Shown in pieces: positions 57,022 through 64,000 of a DNA stretch of 64,000 nt. Every line of letters starts with the position of its first letter. Positions within the stretch are counted from its first letter, which is position 1. Position numbers and translations under genes: made by a program. Where the stretch lies: positions 63,948,412 through 64,012,411 of the forward strand of contig OY755240.1 of the NCBI GenBank assembly GCA_963576725.1, written 5' to 3'. Source of the stretch: Azorinus chamasolen (taxonomy: Eukaryota; Mollusca; Bivalvia; Cardiida; Solecurtidae). The notes beneath the pieces were generated by a model. That model ran no database searches, was not told where the DNA came from, and saw only the letters and a program-made list of their open reading frames with translations.

Positions 57022-57096
57022 CATATGTTTGTGAATGGGAGGGTTGGCCCTCTTCAGCAAACCAAACAGCACATCACCGTCCAGCTGCACAGCTTC
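57022..57096 (-). CDS. TBC1D10: TBC1D10-like, 25-codon exon
   Basis: Minus-strand exon of 75 bp between the acceptor TGATATTTGCAG and the donor CATATG|GTAAGAAAG. It codes EAVQLDGDVLFGLLKRANPP then IHKHM, continuous in frame with YYSPGL before and [10 protein letters not shown] after. If the donor is not used, the frame stays open for 29 more codons into the intron (to about 56933), giving a Lys-rich tail before a stop; see findings. Confidence 0.88.
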
Positions 57097-57296
57097 CTGC
57101 AAATATCAGACAATAAAAAGGCTGAAAAATATGTGTCTGATAAGGATAATAGAAGCAAAACTATTTTTGGTGGTCAAGTCAAGGTCAAATAAACAATATT
57201 TACCCTAAATATTCAGACACACAAATTCCCCTTATCACCAGTATGAAAGCTGAATAAGTGTATCTGGCACTGTTTGGATAAATTTCAATGAAGCTG

Positions 57297-57729
57297 CAGT
57301 AGAACCTATCTTAAGCGGCCATTCGTTTATTGAACATTGGAGTCTTAAAAAGCAGGTGGTTGCTCAATGTAGGGCAAATGTAATGCAGAAAGCTCCTATG
57401 CATATAGGAACTTTCTGCATAACTTTTGACCTGCATTAAGCTACCACCTGCCTCACAGACCAATAATTAGACCTGTTTGATAGCCACTTAACCCTTTCCT
57501 CCATAAATACGCCTTTCTATGACTCTGTAAAGTCATTTCTTGAAACCATTGTGATAAATAGAGCATTTGTTCCATAGGAGCAAATGCTCTTTTTATCACA
57601 ATGGTTTCAAAACTACACAATTCTAACATTTTCCATTTCTCTAGTAAATGCTCCTTTTCAGTAGATTTAATCAAAGGGGTTGGTACCAAAAATGGCCTAT
57701 GAGGGAATGGGTTAAGACAGGTTCTACTG
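57297..57729. mobile_element. Family D variant split by family C
   Basis: CAGTAGAACCTATCTTAAGC and GGTTCTACTG ends; C 57488-57715 is inserted at the TTAA of CCACTTAAGACAGG. Confidence 0.88.
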
Positions 57730-57867
57730 TAATTGTTTAGCAAATATTGTAGACTCTAAACAAAGTACTCATGAAGGAGATCCTTGATCTAGGTCTGCAT
57801 TATTTGCCGAAGTTTGTCTGTCCAAATATTTAGGGTAATTACAGCACACCAATATAAAAGTTATATA

Positions 57868-58275
57868 CAGTAAAATCTCGATTATTCGAATTTTCGTTAT
57901 AAACGAATTTAGACCCTTTTAGGCAGGTGGCTGCTTAATGCATGATGAAAGTCATGCAGAAAGCTCCTAGAGGAGCTTTCTGCATGACTTTCACCATGCA
58001 TTAAGCTGCCACCTGTCTTAAAGATCAATTCTAATGCGTATTTTAGTGTTTGGATAATCGAGGTTTTACTGTATAGTAAAACCCCTCTAAACCAGATGTA
58101 AAATTTAGTATAAATAATGGTCTTTGAGACAGGTGGCAGCTTAATGCAGGGTGCAAGTCATGCAGAAAGCTCCTAGAGGAGTTTTCTGCATGACTTTCAA
58201 CCTGCATTAAGCAGTCACCTGCCTCAAAGTATCTAAATTCATCTCTACTAGAGTTCCAGTTTAAAGGATTTTACT
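57868..58275. mobile_element. Two family D MITEs side by side
   Basis: 57868-58071 (CAGTAAAATCTCGATTATTC ends) and 58074-58275 (AGTAAAACCCCTCTAAACC) are separated only by TA. Confidence 0.87.
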
Positions 58276-58279
58276 ATCT

Positions 58280-59362
58280 TGAAGGGGCATTTCTGATGTA
58301 AAGCAATTGTGTCCATAGGACATGGACCCTAAAGCAAGCACTTTTATGTAGAAATTTTTTTCAAGTAACATAACTCTGGTAAATGGCCAGAGAAAAAAAA
58401 ATGCCATCTTTAAGTACATCTGCATACCAACTTTGTTCATCTGTGAAAGTTTGATGTAATCCTCCCATTGGTATATAAGAAGTTTGACACACAAGGTTTT
58501 TTCACTATATGCTATGCAGTGAAGAAAATTTCGAAGTCCAATAGTCTCAAAAATCTAGTAAAAATGGTCAGAGCAAAACTTCCCTTCTTTAGGTACATCT
58601 TTAGATCAATGTTTTTCAGATCTGTGAAAATTTGAAGCAAATCCTCCCATTGGTGTATGAAAAGTTGAACACATAAGATTTTTTCACTACATGTTATAAT
58701 TATTTTTTTTCCAAAATTGCCTGTTAAACCTTTCCTCCATAAATATGCCTTTGTACGCCTCTGTAATAACCACTTCTTGAAACCATTGTGATAAATAGAG
58801 CATTTGCTCCAATGGGAGCAAATGCTCTATTTATCACAATGGTTTCAAACTACAAAATTTTAAAATTTCACTTTCCTCTAGTAAGTGCTCCTTTTGGGTA
58901 GATTCATTCAAAGAGGTTGGGTCTAAAAATAGCCTATATAGGAAAGGGTTAAATAATTCTGGTAAAAATGGTCACAGCAAAAACTCTCTTTTTCGTACAT
59001 CTTCATATCAAGGTTGTTCATCAGTGAAAGTTCAAAGTTAATCCTCCTATTGGTATCTGCCTATCTGGACTTAGACACACAAGATTTTTTTACTATATGT
59101 TGTATAATGAAGAAAATTTCAAAGTCCTACAACTCTGGTAAAAATGGTCTGAGCGAAAATTCACTTCTTAACCTCCATCTTCATATCAACATTGTTTAGC
59201 TATGAAAGTTTTATGTAAATCCTCTCAATGGTGTATGACAAGTTGGACACACAAGATTTGCAGGACGTACAGAAAGAGTTAGACTGACAGATAGACGTAC
59301 ATACGGATGGAAAAAGAGCAAGGCTAATATGCCTCCAACCCTGTGGGGGGGCATACCAAAAA
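58280..59362. mobile_element. Second pearl-like element, split by a C MITE
   Basis: Four worn ~185-bp tandem units (CTCTGGTAAAAATGGTC, TCCTCCCATTGGTRTATGA, ACACACAAGATTTTTT). It ends with a GACA/GACGTACATACGG tract and ATGCC...GGCAT before CCAAAAAATA. C (58724-58952, TTAA-flanked) interrupts unit 2. Confidence 0.75.
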
Positions 59363-59427
59363 ATAATATTTGGATGGAAGAACATGCCTCTTTATATAAT
59401 GTCACATCTAATAATTGTTCCACTTAC

Positions 59428-59608
59428 GAGGCCAGGACTGTAGTAACCGGGCAGGTATTTTTCACATATTGACACAAAGCACCAAAATGCCTCCTCAGCT
59501 GGCATATGCATGAGCAATACTGCTGCCAGCGGCCCCTGAGCCTGGCAGTAGCCGTCTGTGGGGTTGTATACAGTGTATGCCCTAAGTATACGATACAAGT
59601 CCTCCTGC
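59428..59608 (-). CDS. TBC1D10: TBC1D10-like, exon with glutamine finger
   Basis: Minus-strand exon of 181 bp. The acceptor is GCTGACTTTCAG and the donor CTC|GTAAGTGG. After the base that completes Gly it codes [20 protein letters not shown], then [20 protein letters not shown], then [24 protein letters not shown] holds the catalytic Gln of the YxQ motif. The [12 protein letters not shown] and EKYLPGYYS stretches are the most diagnostic TBC1D10 segment in the window. Confidence 0.92.
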
Positions 59609-59654
59609 CTGAAAGTCAGCAAAAGATACAAACACATACATAACAATATATAGA

Positions 59655-59993
59655 TGGAAACTCTCAAAGAGATGATTCTAAAGAGTGGTCACAACATAGG
59701 GTTTGATGGAGAAAAAAAGGCGTTATTCTTCAAAATGTATTAACCCATTCCCGCATATTGACACCTTTTGACGCCTCTGTAAAAGTCACTTTGTGAAACC
59801 ATTGTGATAAATAGAGCATTTGATCCTATGGAGCAAATGCTCTATTTATCACAATGGTTTCAAAACTACACAATTAGGAAAAATTCCTTTTCTCTAGTTA
59901 ATGCTCCTTTTTGGTAGATTTAATTAAAGAGATTAGGTCTAAAAATAGCCTAAGTGGGAATGGGTTAATTTACGCATCTTATCTCGACCTCTG
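59655..59993. mobile_element. Right half of family E split by family C
   Basis: E arm ACTCTCAAAGAGATGATTC onward; C 59740-59968 is inserted at TTAA; E resumes TTTACGCATCTTATC and ends GACCTCTG. Confidence 0.85.
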
Positions 59994-60066
59994 GACAGTA
60001 CTTTCAAATGTGGTGATGATTAGACAAGGATTTCTCAAACAAAGCAGAAAGCATATATTTTGACTA

Positions 60067-60271
60067 CAGTAAAAACCTCTCTATAACAGCCACTAAATTA
60101 CACCAAGTATTTTGTATCAAAGGCAGGTGGCTGCTAAAAGCAAGGTGAAAGTAAAACAGAACGCTCCTATAAGAGTGTTCTGTTTTACTTTCACCTTGCT
60201 TTAAGCAGCCACCTGCCCTAGATACCAACTAATTAACACAATTCAGTGGTCGTTATAGAGAGGTTTTACTG
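60067..60271. mobile_element. Family D variant MITE
   Basis: CAGTAAAAACCTCTCTATAA and inverse, TA flanks, hairpin AACGCTCCTATAAGAGTGTT. Confidence 0.88.
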
Positions 60272-60359
60272 TAGTTTCCATAAACAAAAGGACTATAACT
60301 CTATAAATGACTGAATTGATATGTCTGGTTATCAAACTTGACAATATTATGCCGTTGAC

Positions 60360-60597
60360 ATTTACCCTTTCCCTGTTCAATATTCCCCATTAGAAATTAT
60401 GTCATCATGAATATTTATTAGTTGACATTTTATAATGTAAACTTTTCAAAGAAATTTTGCTGTGACGAAAACTGTAAAATCAGATCGAAAGCAAACAGAG
60501 CAGATCCTAATCAGACAGCTCCTATAGGAGCCACCTGATCTGGGTCTACTCTGTTTGCAAATGTGTGAAAATGCATTTATATGAAGGAAGGCGTTAA
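60360..60597. mobile_element. A/B MITE
   Basis: CCCTTTCCCTGTTCAATATT to GAAGGCGTTAA, intact hairpin. Confidence 0.82.
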
Positions 60598-60766
60598 TTT
60601 CAAGTTTGGTGAAGAGTAGACAAACCTTCTCAAGTTAGAAAGTGGACAACTTTCCTGGAAGCTGTCCCACAGGTGAAAATGTTATTCGTCAGATTATTAC
60701 ACGGAGGTATAAAAATTATATAGAAAACAACTTGTATGGTAAACAATCACTACTGAGAGGGAAAAA

Positions 60767-61027
60767 ATAACCCATATCCTTTTATAAACACCTTTTTATG
60801 CCTCTGCAAATAGAGTAGACCCAGATCAGACAGCTCTTACAGGAATCATCTGATCAGGGTCTGCTCTGTTTGCTTATTGTATAAAATAGATCTGTTTCTA
60901 CTGTAAATAAGACACTGTGCCAAAAATTGAAAATGTCCTGAGGTCATATGCCATTATAAAAAATAATCTGATAAATATTAATGATGTCATAACTTTTTAC
61001 ATGGATATTCAACAGGGAAGGGGTTAA
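60767..61027 (+). mobile_element. A/B MITE
   Basis: ATAACCCATATCC to CAGGGAAGGGGTTAA, full-length. Confidence 0.82.
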
Positions 61028-61245
61028 ATTGAGACATAACAGATCATGAGATAGCATCAGTTTATGCACTTTTGATATTTACACCTAGATTGCATAGATT
61101 GATACACACTTCCTTCTCCAAATATTCAGTTTTGCTTTCAGTGTTAAGTAACACTCTCTACACTAAATATAATTTGACATTTCATGATACATGATACATT
61201 CCAAAGAATAAAACTCTCAGATAACTCTTCCTAGTAATAAATGCT

Positions 61246-61376
61246 ATAAATCCTTTCATTAATTTAAACGTCTTTTCATGCCTTTGCAAACAGAGTAGAT
61301 CCAGATCAGATGGCTCCTGTAGGAGCCATCTGATCAGTAGTGTCTGCTCTGTTTGCTTATGATATACATTGTACAT
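61246..61376. mobile_element. A/B MITE, right end lost
   Basis: Worn left end and full hairpin GATGGCTCCTGTAGGAGCCA. Confidence 0.75.
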
Positions 61377-61394
61377 GTACTAGAAAAAGGGAAA

Positions 61395-61592
61395 CTTTTA
61401 CATTTGTGTACATATAGTTTTGAAACTACCGATACAATTATGTAGTTTTGAAACCACTGTGATACAATTGTGTAGTTTTTAAAGTTTCAAACCACAGTGA
61501 TAAAATTGTGTAGTTTTTTGAAACCACTGTAATACAATTGTGTAGTTTTGAAACCACAGTGATACAATTGTGTAGTTTTGAAACCACAGTGG
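61395..61592. repeat. ~30-bp minisatellite grown from a family C MITE
   Basis: Six or so units of ACAATTGTGTAGTTTTGAAA + CCACAGTGAT, a segment that normally occurs once in C. A C right half follows to about 61775. Confidence 0.88.
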
Positions 61593-61826
61593 TTTCAAAA
61601 AGAAACTATTACAGAGGCTAACCATTTTCATGTTGAACATATTCAATTTCAGAATTGTATAGTTTTGAAACCGCCGTGATAAATAGAGCATTGGCTCCTA
61701 TGGAGCAAATGCTCTGTTTATCATAATGGTTTCAAAGAGACTTTTACAGAGGCTTCAATGTGAGAGAATGAGTAATAGCACACCCATAGTCATTTATTCG
61801 CTTTTTCCCTCATGAACAATTATATA

Positions 61827-62029
61827 CAGTAAAACTTCGATTATTCGAACACTAAAATATGTATTATTATCCCTCTTTAAGACAGGTGGCAGCTTAATGC
61901 ATGGTGAAAGTCATGCAGAAAGCTCCTCTGGGAGCTTTCTGCATGACTTTCACATGCATCAAGCAGCCACCTGCCTAAAAGGGTCTAAATTCTTCCATAC
62001 CGAAAATTCGAACAATCAAGATTTTACTG
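61827..62029. mobile_element. Family D MITE
   Basis: CAGTAAAACTTCGATTATTC to AAGATTTTACTG, TA flanks, centre GCTCCTCTGGGAGC. Confidence 0.88.
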
Positions 62030-62054
62030 TATAAGAATTCAGAACTGCAAGAAC

Positions 62055-62250
62055 AATTAATTAGAATAACTATTATTCTTGCATGAGACGGATGAAGTTT
62101 TGGTCATGGTAGAAACTGTAGAATTAGATCTATTATAATTTCATAAGCAAGGAGAGTAGGCCCTGATCAGACAGCTTCTACAGTGCCAGCTGATCTAGGT
62201 CTACGCTGTTTGCAAAAGCATGAAACAACATCTCTATCAGGTAAAGGATT
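62055..62250. mobile_element. Worn A/B MITE
   Basis: Hairpin AGCAAGGAGAGTAGGCCCTG with decayed ends. Confidence 0.6.
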
Positions 62251-62508
62251 TGGCGGTGGCTCTAGAAAGGTACCACTGTATTGTTACTAAATAAAACTTA
62301 TGTATTATATCCTGCAAAATTTTGTGACTTTATAAAAATTTCAAGAACTTTAAGTCTAGATTGATAGAGTAATGTTATACCATGCTGTGCTGTACAAGTA
62401 AAACAACAATCGAGATCTGTTTTTACCATGATGAAAATTTTCAAGCTTATACATGTATTGACAATAATTTTCTTTTGAAAACAGTTGATGGGTTATTTGC
62501 CATTGGTA

Positions 62509-62737
62509 TTAACCCTTTCCTTCATATAAACACCTTTTAATGTATTTGCAAACAGAGTAGATCCGGATCAGATGGCTTCTGTAGGAGCTGTCTGATCAGG
62601 GTCTGCTATGTTTGTTTAGGAAAATTTTATAGATCTGACTCTACCAAAACCAAAACCTCCTATATACATGTCATTATGCCAATAAATATTCACCAATTCA
62701 TTATTTTTCACATGAATATGCAACACGGAAAGGGTTA
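62509..62737 (+). mobile_element. A-type MITE beside a TBC1D10 exon
   Basis: TTAACCCTTTCCTTC to CGGAAAGGGTTAA; it ends 36 bp from the exon donor at 62773. Confidence 0.86.
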
Positions 62738-62772
62738 AAGATGCCAATGAAAATAATTATACGGTTACTCAC

Positions 62773-62879
62773 CCATGGCCTCCTCTGGCCATAAACATTT
62801 CATGGAGTGGAAACTGCCGGTGTAAATCTTTCTTAATATCCTCTATCCACCTTTGTTCTGCTGGCATTTTTAAATATTC
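62773..62879 (-). CDS. TBC1D10: TBC1D10-like, exon with arginine finger
   Basis: Minus-strand exon of 107 bp. It follows TTGTTATGTAG and ends at the donor GG|GTGAGTAA. It codes [18 protein letters not shown] followed by [18 protein letters not shown]; the last Gly codon is split with the next exon. IKKDLHR is the TBC-domain IxxDxxR motif whose Arg acts as the catalytic finger. RQFPLHEMF and the RGGHG end are typical of the TBC1D10 family. An A-type MITE ends only 36 bp inside the following intron (62737). Confidence 0.88.
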
Positions 62880-62927
62880 CTACATAACAAATACAAGATA
62901 TAGAGGATCTGATTAGCTAAATCAGAA

Positions 62928-63126
62928 CAGAGCTAAATATAAATGTGCGTACCCAAATATTAAAATCTTCATTTCTCCACCAAACCCTATACTATTACCA
63001 CTCTTTAGAATCGTCTCGAAGAGACGATTCTAAAGAGTAGTCACAGTGAAGGGTTTGGTGGAGAAATAAAGGATCTATACCGGTACTTGTAAATGTTTGA
63101 ATTTACGCATCTTATCTGGAGCTCTG
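62928..63126. mobile_element. Family E MITE
   Basis: CAGAGCTAAATATAAATGTG to TTATCTGGAGCTCTG; perfect GTCTCGAAGAGAC centre. Lies just upstream of exon 62773-62879. Confidence 0.85.
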
Positions 63127-63140
63127 TTGAAACTAAAAAT

Positions 63141-63373
63141 TTAACCCTTTACTCCATAAATACGCCTTTCTATGCCTTTGCAAACAGAGTAGACCCAGAT
63201 CAGACGGGTCCTGTAGGAGGTGTCTGATCAGGGTCTGCTCTGTTTGCGTATGGTATGATATAGATATGATATTACAGTTTCTGCCAGTGACAAAAATGTC
63301 CATGTCCATGTGCTATTATGACAATTAATCTTCCGTAATTAATATTCAGTGTCATAGTGGAGTAAACAGTTAA
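63141..63373 (+). mobile_element. A/B MITE
   Basis: TTAACCCTTTACTCCATAAA to GTGGAGTAAACAGTTAA. Confidence 0.85.
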
Positions 63374-63760
63374 TCTATAAAAACAAATGCAAAACTGTTG
63401 TTGTCTTCCAATTTCAAAAGTAGATATTTTCTTATATTTTCTCTTAGACACAGTCAGAGAGTCAAAAAGTATGGGCCTTCCAGCTAGTAGAGTTGCATTA
63501 GGTTAGTGGTTCTACCCAGGCGTTTTTCTGTTCACGAACCAATGCAATTTGTTCCATACACAGAAAAACTTCTGGTGTCTTCCTCCAGCTGTAATTAGCC
63601 GGATATTGTGATTTGACTGAAATACTGTTAAAGCAACCTTACACCCTGAATCAGGGTCCCTGATACAAGGAAAGAAATTACTTGGGATAATAACAGATTG
63701 CAATAAGCTATCAATGACAATGATAAAACCATACATTGTATTTAAGAAATTAAGCTTGTC
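63374..63760. other. No feature seen
   Basis: Likely TBC1D10 intron; the 74-codon minus ORF has no recognisable domain. Confidence 0.4.
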
Positions 63761-64000
63761 ATGTAGGATCTGGCTGATCAGGGTCTGCTCTGTTTGTTTA
63801 TGATATAATATAGATATGATTCTACAGCTTCTGCCATGACCAAATATTCCGGTGAAGTGTACTATTATAACAATTCATTTTCACTCATTTGCAAAAAGAG
63901 TAGACCCAGATCAGACGTATAATCAGGGTATGCTCTGTTTGCTTATGAAATAAGATCTGACTCCTTAGTTTCTACCAAAACCAAAAATTCACGTGTACAT
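63761..64000. mobile_element. Two A/B fragments at the window edge
   Basis: Right half (CTGATCAGGGTCTGCTCTG onward) then a new hairpin GCAAAAAGAGTAGACCCAGA cut by the window end. Confidence 0.7.

Larger units (their letters stand above)
50774..62879 (-). other. TBC1D10: TBC1D10-like Rab GAP gene, 3' part (six exons)
   Basis: Gene span assembled by eye from six minus-strand exons: 62773-62879, 59428-59608, 57022-57096, 55846-55960, 52573-52724 and 50774-50902. All ten internal splice borders are GT/AG and all phases agree (2, 0, 0, 1, 0), giving 252 continuous residues and a stop. The protein matches the TBC1D10 (EPI64/carabin) family, which stimulates GTP hydrolysis by Rab GTPases such as Rab27 and Rab35 (family knowledge). 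Both catalytic fingers of TBC domains are visible: Arg in IKKDLHR (codon at 62817-62819) and Gln in YCQ (codon at 59542-59544). The N-terminal half of the TBC domain and the promoter lie right of the window. Introns run from about 1.1 to 3.2 kb and are full of MITEs. The C-terminal tail is short and Lys-rich. Which of the vertebrate A, B or C paralogues is closest cannot be decided here. Confidence 0.88.

Noticed and set aside
1200..64000. Regularly repeated hairpins resembling a CRISPR array or bacterial terminators
   Set aside because: Spacing is irregular, units are whole TTAA/TA-flanked transposons, and the genes have introns; this is animal DNA.

Overview
The window looks like animal (metazoan) nuclear DNA, most likely from a bivalve mollusc. 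It is AT-rich and its genes are split by introns with GT/AG borders. Two repeats have the layout described for bivalve 'pearl' (Helitron-like) elements: tandem repeats of about 180 bp followed by an ACGG/ACGA microsatellite. The species is not identified, and the bivalve call is inference from repeat style.

Coding content is small. On the plus strand two large exons each encode a C2H2 zinc-finger array: 7271-9243 (six fingers) and 32457-34060 (nine fingers, some atypical). Both follow strong 3' splice sites in the same phase, both run to a stop codon, and both carry short P-x-[DN]-L-[ST] motifs. They may be alternative 3' terminal exons of one gene whose 5' part lies left of the window, or two neighbouring genes. 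The second exon is followed by about 13 tandem copies of a 58-bp unit derived from its own last codons. On the minus strand, six exons between 62879 and 50774 encode the catalytic TBC domain and a short C-terminus of a TBC1D10-type Rab GTPase-activating protein. Both catalytic fingers (IKKDLHR and YCQ) are present and the 5' exons lie beyond the right edge. A possible extra first exon (54745-54824, minus) lies inside one of its introns.

Nearly everything else is short, palindromic, non-autonomous DNA transposons (MITEs). Families used in this annotation: A/B (TTAA target, ends CCCTTT..., hairpin with GCAAACAGAGTAGACC arms), C (TTAA, hairpin with GAAACCATTGTGATAAATAG arms), F and G (TTAA), D and I (TA target, ends CAGTAAAACC or CAGTTGAACTT, pogo/Tigger-like), E (ends CAGAGGTCCAGATAA, 6-bp target duplications), H and J (foldback repeats). 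The TTAA families with CCCTTT ends fit the piggyBac superfamily. They nest in a consistent order: E, D, C, H and a pearl-like element interrupt A/B; D interrupts E; C interrupts D, E and a second pearl-like element. Many TTAA elements abut and share one TTAA.

By region: 1-7.2 kb is dense MITEs; 7.3-9.2 kb zinc-finger exon 1; 9.2-32.4 kb MITEs, a 370-bp duplication and a 41-bp satellite-like array; 32.4-34.8 kb zinc-finger exon 2 and its tandem tail; 34.9-50.7 kb MITEs, a 0.6-kb duplication and a pearl-like element; 50.8-62.9 kb the TBC1D10-like gene with MITE-filled introns; then MITEs to the edge. Five families from two superfamily types share the same hairpin centre, GCTCCTATAGGAGC or close to it. 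That is the most unusual feature of the window.
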